DNA of 64,000 nt from Macrotis lagotis (lineage: Eukaryota > Chordata > Mammalia > Peramelemorphia > Peramelidae). The stretch is taken from NCBI RefSeq assembly GCF_037893015.1, contig NC_133666.1, positions 654,795,276 to 654,859,275 of the forward strand, given 5' to 3'. Position numbers and translations under genes: made by a program. Below the pieces are notes generated by a model. That model was not told the DNA's origin and did not search any database. It saw only the letters and a program-made list of their open reading frames with translations. Position 1 is the stretch's first letter. Each line of letters starts with the position of its first letter. Of the stretch, positions 49,141 to 64,000 are shown in pieces.

Positions 49141-49540
49141 CCAACCTATCTCCTCCAAAGAGAAAGCCAAAGTTTCAAACTCCAAGGGGCTTTCTGCGAC
49201 CCCGACAATCTTCTCCCTTTCTCTACCTCCCCTGCTCGTCCCGCCCCACCTTCCTCTCCCCGCCCCCATCCTGTCCCTTCCTCCCTCAAGGGTAGGGCTA
49301 TCCTTTTGTTTCTTTAGAAGGTGGAGTCTTTGGTGAGGAAGGCCCTGGTTCTTGGGCCCCTGGAGGAGTCTGGGCAGGACCAGCCATCTCTTCACCCAGC
49401 CCTTGGTGGAAGCACAGATTAGAAGCCAAATGTGGAGGGATACTCAGCATGATGATTGGTTTGCCCACAGGAAAATAGACCAATAGGGAAAAAAGAGAAA
49501 AAAGGGAAAAAAGAAAAGAAAATAGACCAATGGAGAGCTA

Positions 49541-51114
49541 GCGCCACCCCCAACCTGTCCAGAGCCCCAGCCTGTCAGTTTCCTAGAGGACTGGAGAGGC
49601 CAGGTAGGCTGAAATGAGGCGAAGGGGTAGAATGGGGCTGGGGCTCGGGGGGACGTGGGGAGGGGGATGGTAGCGTGTGGGGTCCAAGGGGGCAGGTGGG
49701 TGGCATCTCCGCAGATTCTCCTTCCTCCCACTCCCCCCTTTGCTCCTTCTGGACGCCTGGTGACAGTTGCTATGGAAACACCCCCTTCAAAAAGCTCCCC
49801 CGGAGCTTCATCGTCCACCCCCAGACCCCCGGCTTGGCTCCAGCCTCTGCTTCCTCCCCCTTCGGCTTGCAGCCTGTGTCTCTGGCTGCCTCTCAGCTCC
49901 ATCCCCCCCCCTCACCATTCGTCTTTCTTCCCTTCTCTCACCCCCCTTTCCTCCATCTCTTGCTCCTTTTTCTCATCCCCCCCTCCCCATTTAGTCTCCC
50001 CTTCTCTCCCTCCCCCTCACCCCCATTACCCCGGGGCCACTGGGCCTTTCCCCCTCTAGCGGCCCAGGCTGGGGCAGGGGGCGGGGCTCCCCGGCCATCT
50101 CCTCGCCCCCAGCCCCCTCCCCTTCCTTGGTCTCCTCCCTCTCCTCCCCCTTCCCCTGGTTCGTCGCCCAGGCCCTGCGGCCGGGTCCGGCCTTCCCAGG
50201 GGACCCAGGAGTTCCCCCCCAGGAGCCCCAGGTGTTCCAGCTGCTCGAGGCTAAAGGTGATTGAGAGAGATGGCTTGGGGTGGGGGGCGCGGAGGGCGCC
50301 CAGCAGGTGGAGGGGGAGGGGCCGAGAGGCGGGGCCCTCGGCGGCGGCGCTGGGCTCTTTGTCTCCCTTAACTCCTTCAGGGCAGCCCCCCCTTCGCCCC
50401 CTCCCCCCCAGCAGGTGTCTGGAATCAAAGTGGGGGTGGGGGCGCTGGACAGCCCCCTCCCGGGAGCACATCCGATCGCCCTGACTCGAGTTGGAGGCTC
50501 CCCCTTCCCTAAGATCTCCATGTGCCGGAGTAGAGGCATGGGCATCTGATCCCTGGCCCCTTCTCGGGCCTACCTGGAGCCTCGGTTTCTCCTCGTCCTC
50601 TCAGGGGCTGGCCGTGTTGAGGCTGAACAGCATCTATGCTGGGGAGGGAGGGGGCTGTGTTTGATTCCTCGGATCTTGGGGGGGGGGTTCTGGACTTCGT
50701 GGGTAACCGGGGAGGATGGTTGGGTCTCTGCCCGGGGCCTGGCTGGTGGCCCCAGGATTATCGCAGTTTTTCAGGGACAGGGCAAGATGGTGCTAATCTC
50801 TCTCTAAGCTGTGTTGGGGAGGGGAGGGGAGGGGGAGGGGTCCCCATCTGGTGTATTCCCTCCAAACCGGCTGGGTAGCAAGGGTCTGGTTGCTATGGGA
50901 CGGGCACAGGAGAGCGGGGAAGGCCTGCAGGCTCCCCAGCTGCTGGGGGAGGCCGGGCTCTGGCTCCCTCCTCCAGCTGGAGAGGAGCAATGGAGGCTTA
51001 GACTGAGGCCCTGGCCGGTTGGGTGATGGCAAAGGCCAGAGGGACTGGAGTGGGGGAAGGGGCTGCAGCCACATTGGGATGGAGGTGCCACCTTCTCTAT
51101 TTTTCTGTTGTAGG
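49541..51114 (+). promoter_or_regulatory. PRR36: PRR36 5' region: promoter and non-coding first exon(s)
   Basis: The first coding exon of PRR36 is entered by splicing (an acceptor TTGTAG at 51108-51113, one base before the ATG), so the promoter and at least one non-coding exon lie upstream. This stretch is GC-rich, pyrimidine-heavy and CpG-enriched, and holds a strong X-box at 49766-49779. Possible donors include GAGGCCAG|GTAGG near 49602 and CTAAAG|GTGATT near 50256. I cannot choose between them. Confidence 0.45.
49766..49779. promoter_or_regulatory. RFX X-box motif
   Basis: GTTGCTATGGAAAC is a near-perfect palindromic X-box (consensus GTTRCCATGGYAAC and close forms) bound by RFX factors. 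A weaker half-like copy, GTTGCTATGGGAC, lies near 50889-50901. Both are upstream of the PRR36 coding exons. Confidence 0.55.
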
Positions 51115-56426
<5,312 letters not shown>

Positions 56427-56715
56427 GAGGCCCGCGGTCCAGCCGGGCCCAGCCCCGGCGCCCGGCCCAGCCCCTGCGCCCAGCCTCTTCGACGCCCGCA
56501 CTTTGCCCATTTTCCCACGCGGCTCCACGGCGGGGAGAGGCCTGCCGGCGTTCCGGCTTCCTGACCCAGGGACCCCGAACCCCCCCCCTCGGTCGCCATC
56601 CCTTGGCCGTAGGTTGTCCTCGCTGGTTTGCCCCCGTGGTCCCAAGTCTGCGTGCCGTGCCCGTGTGTTTTCTAAGGCCTTTTTAGTTTGTAATAAAGAT
56701 GAGATGGTGGAGCCG
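56427..56715 (+). other. PRR36: PRR36 3' untranslated region and poly(A) signal
   Basis: After the TGA, a 265-base GC-rich 3'UTR leads to AATAAA at 56692-56697. Cleavage is expected about 15-20 bases later. The last exon ends about 90 bases from the stop codon of the convergent GFI1-like gene. Confidence 0.8.
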
Positions 56716-56801
56716 GAGCTGCTGTGTCTGGGGGCGTAGGCTGGCTAGCATTTTTGGATCTGGGGTTCCCCACACTATTTCTACTGGTGGAGAAGAAGAC
56801 T

Positions 56802-58497
56802 TTAAGGACTGGCTTCTCCTCTCTCTCTGGGACTCAGGATCCCCAGGGAGGTGCTCGATGGCTCTTTGGGGCAGGAAGATGCCTGCGAGGGGGGGCACTG
56901 TGGCCTCCGAGGCAGGGGCCGGCTCACACCGTGCTGCCGACAGTGAGTGAGCAGGTTGGAGCTCTGGCTGAAGGCCTTTCCACACACTCCGCAGTGATGA
57001 GGCTTCTCTCCTGTGGAAAGGTAGAGGGGAACTTGCTGGAAGTGGGGGCCCAGTCAGGAACACATGAAGGGCAGTGGGTCTGGGGGTGGGCTAGGCATGA
57101 GGACGACTGTGGAAATGCACGTGTGTGTGTGTGGGGGGGGTGTAAGCCAGCGGTCCTAACTGGGGAGTTATGAAAGAATATTGAGGGGCAGATGGCGAGT
57201 AAAGCTAGTTGGATTTGGGGGACCGGCCAATAGGGTAAATCAGAGCAGTGTAGGGTAAAGGAGGGGCTTGACAAAGAATGGGAGGCCCAGTGAAGGTGAA
57301 TTCTAGGGGAAGAGATGAGGCTGACAATGGCCTGAATTCTTTTCCAACTTCCCTCCTCAAGTGAGAGATCTCTTGGCAGGTAGGAGGGCCTTTTCTGTAG
57401 CCTGGAAGCTTGCTGTCCACCCCACCCCCCAGCCCTTGGCATATGCATTTTCCCAGCCCGCACCAGTGTGGGTGAACGTGTGTTTCTTCATATCAGATTT
57501 CTGATGGAAGCGCTTGGCACAGAAGGGGCAGGAGTGGGGCCGGGTGCCCGAATGGATGAGCAGGTGCGTGGACAGAGTGGAGGAGCGCCGGAAACTCTTC
57601 CCACATATGCCGCAAGGGAATAGTCTCTCCTGAGGGAGGGCAGGACGTGGGGGGGTGGAAAGAAGGACAAGGCCAGTATTCCCCCACCACCACCAACTAG
57701 AGACTGCAGCTTGGGGTGATTCTACCCCTCTGCCCCTACCCGCCTCAGCCTCCTGGGTTACCTTGAGTTGCTGAGGGGCTTGTGCTGGGGGTGGTAGCAG
57801 TGGTAGCCGGGGCTGCAGACTTTGGGTAGTAACTCCAGTCTCAGGCTGAGGCTGGAGCCAGGGTTGGGGACAGTGACCATCCCAGGAGAGGGTGGCCAGA
57901 CCCTGGAGTCCTGGAGTTATGCCAAATGAATCTGGTCATTAAGATTCCTAGAACCCAACTGACTAGTAACCCCACCATCCTCTGGCTTCCATTCCCAGGC
58001 CCAGGGGAGCTCTGACCAGTGAACTCACCCTCAGTAAGGGCAGGGAACCCCAGGGAGGAGCCGGCGCCAGGGTCTGGGGAACTGTCAGCCCATGTGCCTC
58101 CAAGGCTCCCCACAGACAGGGCTGGATCCCCTGAAGTAAAGCCTATACAAGAAGAATCCATCACTCCTTAAGTACCATGGGAAAACCCAGACATTCTAAT
58201 CCCTGCCTCTGCTGTGCCTTCCCTCCCTACCTCTAAGGTATCCTGGTTACTAATTTACCCCCTCCCCCCTTCAAGGCCCTTAAATATCTATTTGAATCTA
58301 ACCAGTTATCCTGTCTTCCTGCTCTGCTCCTCAGCCCTTCTCTCCCTCCAGAACTTGGGTAGCCTACTACCCAGATGTTCCATAGGAGCCCTACAAGATT
58401 TGGGGGCTTGGAATCTCCAGAAAGACAGGCTATACTTACCAACCAACTTTTTTCTTCCAGAGGATCTCCTGCTTCTTACAAGGAAGGATCGAGGCAT
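56802..58497 (-). CDS. GFI1-like SNAG/zinc-finger repressor, 5 coding exons, 231 aa
   Basis: Minus-strand exons 58497-58440, 58142-58029, 57910-57762, 57629-57464 and 57010-56802 all have AG/GT borders and fitting phases (1, 1, 0, 1) and total 696 bp. The N-terminus [13 protein letters not shown] matches the SNAG motif of GFI1/GFI1B (MPRSFLVKSKK), which recruits LSD1-CoREST. Residues 20-107 are a low-complexity linker. Three C2H2 fingers follow: C113/C116/H129/H133, C141/C144/H157/H161 and C169/C172/H185/H189, with GFI1 words [26 protein letters not shown] and [11 protein letters not shown]. These equal GFI1 fingers 3-5, which bind the AATC-core site. Fingers 1, 2 and 6 are missing, and the tail (191-231) is unrelated. 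GFI1 and GFI1B are 422 and 330 aa. It should be a nuclear DNA-binding repressor. It is not in the human gene set as I know it. Intact frames and finger residues argue for a live gene. Confidence 0.85.
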
Positions 58498-58989
58498 CTC
58501 AGGGGCTACCCACCAGAGGTGGGAGGTAGAAGAAAGCAGACTAGGATTCTAGTCTGAAGACTCCCCTCAACCCCCCTAACTCCTCTCTCTTTGGGGACCC
58601 TAACTTAGATTCTCCTACAAATTCTAACTTGGATTCTTCTGTAGCTTTTAGGCATTCAGATGAACCTTGGAGGATGGGAACTAGAGAGAACTAAGCAGCA
58701 AGTTTTCTGGGGTCTTTCCATCTTCTTCCTCTTCCCTCACCCCCAATATCCTGGCAACAGCTCATTCTGTGATTCTAAAAGGAAAGTGGCTCTATTTTGG
58801 GTTCCTTTCCTATCTTCCCATTTGTCTCCCCATGATCCTCAAACACCCACATCATACCCCCACCAGGCATGGGAGCATACGCTAAATTGAGCTCCCATTG
58901 CAAACTACAGAGATTTCCTTCCCAGAATGAATGAGGGCCAGTTGTCCCAGTTCTCAGACCTGAGTAGGGATGCCAAGGCAACCCCACCC

Positions 58990-58991
<2 letters not shown>

Positions 58992-59082
<91 letters not shown>
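58992..59082. repeat. (TC)n then (CA)n microsatellite
   Basis: About 14 TC units, a short TAACACA break, then about 28 CA units. Confidence 0.95.
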
Positions 59083-59084
<2 letters not shown>

Positions 59085-60626
59085 TCTGCCCTCTGGTCTT
59101 GGGCCTCAGGAGATACTCACCTTAAGTCCCCACAAACAGACCAACACACAGATTCTACCATAACCATACTCCAATACTTTCCCCACCTTACCAGTCACAT
59201 GCACATCAAAGTCTAGCTCCAGTTTTACCTCCACATAAATGTCCTATTTCAACCCAAAGGAAGTTCTCACTCTTCTAAGTCACAAGATCAGACGTTTCTT
59301 TCCTCTGAATTCTCTGGAATCTGCTACAAGAATCCCAGAATCTCAGAGCTAGAGCAGATCTCAGAGGTCATCATCTGTCCATGAACATAAATCCACTCTA
59401 AAGCTTCCCTTACAAATGCTCATCCAATCTTTACTCGAAGACCTCAAATAAGGGGCAGTTCATTCCTCTAGGATAGTTTCTAGGAAGTTCTTAATTTCAA
59501 GTGTGAACTGGCCTTTTTGCAGTTTCCACTCCAGTCCTGCCCTCTGAGACAAAGCCTAACATTTCCAGTGTTTTGTCCTATGCTTGGCTATCACAGACTC
59601 TAGGATGACATGGTCATTTCTCTTTGTGGTTTCTGTAGTCCCATTTCACCCACCAATTAATTCTTCTTTTCTATTCAGGTTTGTGCACAGGTTTCTTAAT
59701 GTACAAACTACTACTCCTTCCTGTTGTTTCTTTTCGGACAAAATATATCATCATCCATGGATAGATTTCTGTCCTGAATTCCATCTCCCCAAGTCTCAGT
59801 AAAGTTATGAAGTTGTACTTGTTTGTGCCAAAATCTTAGTCACTATTGCTCAGACTGTGCAATTGGACTTGAGAGAACCAAAGAACCTCATTCTTGATCT
59901 TTTTTCTTTATTGAAAGCACTATTCTTTGTGGCCATAGTCGGAGGGGCTGGGGGGGGGGGGGCAGGGGACAACACTGGATTTAGAGCCTAGAATGTAGGT
60001 TCAGATACTTTTTCTGTTTCTATGACTGAACAAGGCACTTTACCTCTTAGGGTCCTGATTTATCAGTTAAATGAGGGCATTGAATGAGATGGCTTCTAGT
60101 ATTACTTTCTAGTTTAAAGCTTAAGATTATGTCCTCCATATCATATAATTTTTTATGCTTTATATATAGGAATTTTCTTCCTGTCACATTTGTTTTAAAA
60201 CTTTGTTGATCAGGCCACTGAGTTGTTTTTTTTGTTTTTTTTTTTTTTTATCATAGATGTCTTTCCCAGTCCTGCAAGATGCCCTGACCAGAGGCCAATC
60301 TTAAGTTTTGGAAAGCTTCCAAACACCAGGTAAGTCTTCTGTGGAGGACTTGAAAAAAAGCAGAGATGAGAATCACACAAGACTGCAGAGGGGTGTGCTT
60401 TCCATCAATGGGGAAAGTATCTACACTGATGGGATCACAGATCTATTAAAGTATAATCTATGATCCAGAAAGCTTAACATTGTGATGATCTTGGAAAGCC
60501 TGAATTTAAAGTCTGACTTGTATGACTTGTCAATTCATCTGAGCCTGTTTTCTATCTACAAAATGGGGATACTACCAAAAGTTCCTATTTCACAAGGCTG
60601 GAAGATTCAAATTATTAAAAATACAT

Positions 60627-60650
60627 ACATATATATATATATATATATAG
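60627..60650. repeat. (AT)n microsatellite
   Basis: A short AT run in an AT-rich stretch. Confidence 0.85.
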
Positions 60651-60889
60651 ACAGATATACACATAACATTCATATGTAATATTTTGTAATTTTAAAGTAT
60701 AACATGAATATTATTTTTCTGAAGTCCAAAACCTTCTGCTAGCCAGAGAGGAATTGCTCATACCTTTAAATCCTTGTTTCCTGTCCAGCATATCAGACTT
60801 ATTAGAAACTTTTCAGTTTTAGTTTGAGGAGCTCATTCATTCCCATACAAATTAGAGATGGATTTTTATCCCCTTACCTCTTACCTGGA

Positions 60890-61510
60890 CTTTTGCTCCA
60901 GTCTTCTAAAATTGCCTGTCTCTCCTCTCTGTATTTCATCTGCTAGATTCACCTTCCTTACTAAAGCCTAGCTCTGATCTCCCCTCCTTAAAAAAACCGT
61001 CAGTAGCTTCCCATCCCAGGAGGATCATCATGAGGTCCTATATGTCCTGAGTTTGCCTCTCTAGTCTTACTTTTTTTTTTTAAGTTTAGGTTTTTGCAAG
61101 GCAAATGGGGTTAAGTGGCTTGCCCAAGGCCACACAGCTAGGTAATTATTAAGTGTCTGAGACCGGATTTGAACCCAGGGACTCCTGATTCCAGGGCTGG
61201 TGCTTTATCCACTGCACTACCTAGCCACCTCTCTAGCCTTACTTTCCATTGCTCCCACTGACTTGTCACATTGATCACTCCACTTCTGGCTCATCACCCA
61301 AGATAGCACATACTATTACATCCTGGTTTTGGTTTTGCAATTTCCTTCTCACCTTTAGTTAACTAAAATCCTATCCTCCTTTTAGAATCTAGTTCAAGTC
61401 TTACCTCCTCCTGGAATCCCCAGTCCATTCCAACCTCAGTGGAATCAACTTCTGTATACTTCCTCTGGCTCTTATTTTTCTATGTGTCTTCTTCATTCAG
61501 TTAAATTGTC
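60890..61510 (+). mobile_element. L2-like copy split by a SINE
   Basis: CTTTTGCTCCAGTCTTCTAA, TCAAGTCTTACCTCCTCCTG and the following text resemble the L2 3' coding part. The SINE at 61073-61232 interrupts it. Confidence 0.45.
61073..61232 (-). mobile_element. Young marsupial SINE (WSINE1 type)
   Basis: A near-consensus reverse copy. It is flanked by CTCTAGTCTTACTT and CTCTAGCCTTACTT. Confidence 0.92.
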
Positions 61511-62131
61511 TGGAAGCTACTTATGGGCTCCGGTGTTCCCCTGGTACATCATGTATGGTAACTCTCATGACACCTCCTCACACACAAGCACACTCCTTAC
61601 CCTACCCACACATCCTTCTTCACACCCACCCACACAAACAGTAATCTACACAAACACGTCATTGACACACACATACCCCGTCACCACTGACTTCAACCTC
61701 AGCCCCTAAGCTACTGGATCTCATCTCACCAAACCTTCTGCTCATCCTTGCCAATCTCATCCCCTTCCCAGCACACATCTGAAACTCCATAGCAATCAAG
61801 CAAGCCCTAGGAACCCAAGGGTTTGGGATGAGATGAGACTTTTCTTAGCATGCACCCCTCCTGATTGTGTCCAAGTTCTCAGGGTCTGTCCTACCTCCAT
61901 CCACAGCCATACTCTGTCCTGAAATAGAATTTATTCTACCTCTCTTGTTCCCTTCATGTTCTCTGCTCTTAGGTGAGAGATAGGAGAGAGACCTAAGCTG
62001 CTTCCTGTCTAAGCTATGGAGCTCAGGCCTCCCTAGTCTTCATCTCATTTAGCTTAGGTTGGTCTCTCCCAGCAAACTCCACCACCTCCCCCAACATCCT
62101 GCCCACCAATTCTAAGATTGTGTAAATATGC

Positions 62132-64000
62132 TTTATTATTTGTCTTTCCAACCTTGCGTGGAGACACATGGGTTTGTACAGGCAGTGTGAGGATGGTGGT
62201 GGGCGGGGGGGGGGGGAGGTGGAGGCCATACACTTACACCTGACAGGACATTGCAGAGTACCAATCACTCTCAACTACTTCTGGTCTCAGCACAAAGGAC
62301 AGAGCCAGTGGGAGGGTGATGTGTATGTGTGTGAGAAAAGGGATGGAGTAAAGGGGGGGGGAACCTGCCCCACAGGGGCTTTCCTATTAAATATAGATCA
62401 GACTATTTGCTTCTGATATCAGCTAAGGGGCAGGGGCAACAGTGGAGGGGTCAGGAGATAGCTTTGGGAGCACCAATGTGGTGGGCTGCCCTGGAGCCGT
62501 GAGCCCTCAATGCCTGGGGTGGGGGAGGACAAGAGTACAGGGTCTGAGGAATGAAGAACAGGGCTGATCCTCCTGCAAGGACAAGGAATAACAGTTAGGG
62601 GATAGTGTGTGTGTGTGTGTGTTTGGGGGGAGCAGGCCCCCAGAGCAGCTTAAGTAGACACTTAATGGATTTTGGCACCTAAGTTCTCAAACTCAGCAAA
62701 CAGAGCCCAAGGGGAGGAGTCAGGGATGAAGTGGAAGACCAGAAGTCTTATTCTCCAGAGAATATGGCACTTCTTCCTTCCATGGCCACAGGCACAAGTT
62801 CCAACAGCAGGTTCCTAGGCAGGGCCTACCAGGGTGACAGTTCTACTCCTCTTTGCCCAATTTCCTTCCCCTCCTAGGTGGCTTCTGCTGGGCTGGAGAA
62901 AAGGTGAAGTGTAGAAGGGCACAGATGGGGGTGAATACTGATACTGGACTGCAGGGAGAGACCAATGGGCTGAGACACTCAAGTGACAATCCCCCTGCCC
63001 CTTCTTCTAGGGTCTGGTCACCATCTGGCTGGGAGGAAGCCCAGCAGCACCTTTAATGTTGGCAAACAAGAGACACCAGGAAGAGGATAGAAAGCAAAGT
63101 GCTGAGGAGGGGCAAAGAGGCTTGCTCCTGGTGGGACCAGCAGGCTCTGAAGGCTCAAGGAGGGGTCAGAACAGTTTGCTTCTTAGCTTAGGAGTCACAT
63201 GGGGAACCTCCTTCCCACCTGTGGCCCAAAGACACCCTCCTCACCCCTCTGGACACAGGGGGCTTCCTTATCCATAGTGGGGACTAGTGACAGGAGGGTG
63301 GTGAGGTACTCAGGAATAGCAGGTGCTTATCATTCTAGACCTTCTCTTAGCTATTTGCTCCCCAGACTGGGATGACTTTGGTTTTAGCAGAAAAAGGGCC
63401 TATTTCTCCAGTGACCCAAGTATGGGTTAGGCTGATGGCAAGAAGAGAGTAGTAGAGGAGAAATAATTTGGTGAGAAAATGGAATTGGCACAGGGAGGAA
63501 GAGGCAGCTGCTACTGGAAGGCACAATACCCAAACCAATACAGGATCTGCCCCAACCATCTCTCCTATTCCAAGGCCAGCCCCTCCCTCCACCTCAAGGG
63601 TGACAATGGGATAGCCTGGAAAGGAAGGAGCTAGTCATGGATAGTATGGACACACCAGGCCAAGGAGTTCTAGAGTGGGAGATACCACGGAAGCCAGCAA
63701 GCAGATGAGGCTGGGTTGCTTGGAGATCCTGCATCTTCAAAGATCAGCCTGACTGAAGGAGGAGGCCCTAGCTTGGGGGTGGCTGGTGGTCTACAGGAAA
63801 GAGAATCCTAGTCTTGCTTTGACGCTACGCTATGGCTTGGGGAGGCCTGTAGTCATGACCCATCTGCTAAGATCTGGCTTTTTCTTTTTCAGGAGGAACT
63901 ATTTTGCTCAGGGCTCTTGCTTCCCTTGTCAAGTCTGCTAATGGGGGAATCCTGCCTTCCCCTCCCCCACCAACCCCCCAAAAGTGGAGATGCAGAACTG
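62132..64000 (-). other. EVI5L: Probable 3' untranslated region of EVI5L
   Basis: On the minus strand AATAAA lies at 62137-62132, and the DNA to its right is repeat-poor, unlike the spacer to its left. Human gene order places EVI5L here, with its 3' end facing this way. No EVI5L coding exon falls inside the window, so the identity rests on position and composition only. Small TG (62607-62622) and poly-G stretches are present. Confidence 0.35.

Larger units (their letters stand above)
34641..49540. other. Long gene-free spacer between LRRC8E and PRR36
   Basis: About 15 kb with no host exon that I can support. It is AT-rich and dominated by reverse-oriented L1 3' pieces, SINEs, L2 and an unassigned old repeat, all listed separately. 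Stretches with nothing assignable include about 34641-35650, 39760-40370, 40580-41650 and 47660-48390. Confidence 0.6.
58498..62131. other. Spacer upstream of the GFI1-like gene
   Basis: On the minus strand a pyrimidine tract and AG just before the ATG (near 58508) suggest that the first coding exon is spliced to a non-coding exon somewhere in this stretch. I cannot place it. The rest holds TC/CA repeats near 59 kb, an unassigned old repeat at about 59340-59540, an L2 copy at about 60890-61510 and a SINE. No coding exon is seen. Confidence 0.45.

Noticed and set aside
49655-50550. Overlapping proline- or serine-rich open frames on both strands before PRR36
   Set aside because: They reflect pyrimidine-rich, stop-poor DNA. 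None joins the PRR36 first coding exon, whose ATG at 51115 follows its own acceptor.

Overview
The window is nuclear DNA from a marsupial. The genes are intron-split and vertebrate. The gaps are packed with tRNA-derived SINEs of the marsupial WSINE1/MAR1 type, marsupial-style L1 fragments, and old L2 and MIR-like copies. Many of the SINEs still have visible target-site duplications, so they are fairly young. The species cannot be fixed from the sequence. Gene identities and human locations are from memory of the proteins; no search was run.

The gene order matches the human 19p13.2 block EVI5L-PRR36-LRRC8E-MAP2K7, read backwards. From left to right: (1) MAP2K7 on the minus strand (CDS 15883-3932). 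All eleven coding exons can be spliced in frame to a 419-residue kinase, with a long 3'UTR ending near 813-837 and a CpG-island promoter at about 15.2-16.5 kb. (2) A repeat-rich gap. (3) LRRC8E on the minus strand (CDS 28375-25521; two coding exons, 786 aa), with a probable non-coding first exon and promoter island near 34.3-34.6 kb, next to a minisatellite. (4) About 14 kb of AT-rich L1/SINE-filled DNA (35-49 kb). (5) PRR36 on the plus strand (CDS 51115-56426), a proline-rich protein whose large exon is mostly a 36-bp coding minisatellite. (6) A compact GFI1-type repressor gene on the minus strand (58497-56802), tail to tail with PRR36. (7) Probable 3'UTR of EVI5L on the minus strand from about 62.1 kb to the right edge.

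The most unusual item is the GFI1-like gene. Five exons splice cleanly into 231 residues: the SNAG repressor motif MPRSFLV at the N-terminus and three C2H2 fingers equivalent to GFI1 fingers 3-5, the ones known to contact DNA. Fingers 1, 2 and 6 are absent. In human, GFI1 lies beside EVI5, so a GFI1 relative beside the EVI5L position looks like a third ohnolog kept here. I know of no human gene at this place.

Other points of note are a one-base reading-frame conflict in PRR36, a six-unit 57-bp minisatellite nested in a roughly 108-bp higher-order repeat at LRRC8E, an array of seven NRF1-like sites at the MAP2K7 promoter, and an almost perfect RFX X-box upstream of PRR36.
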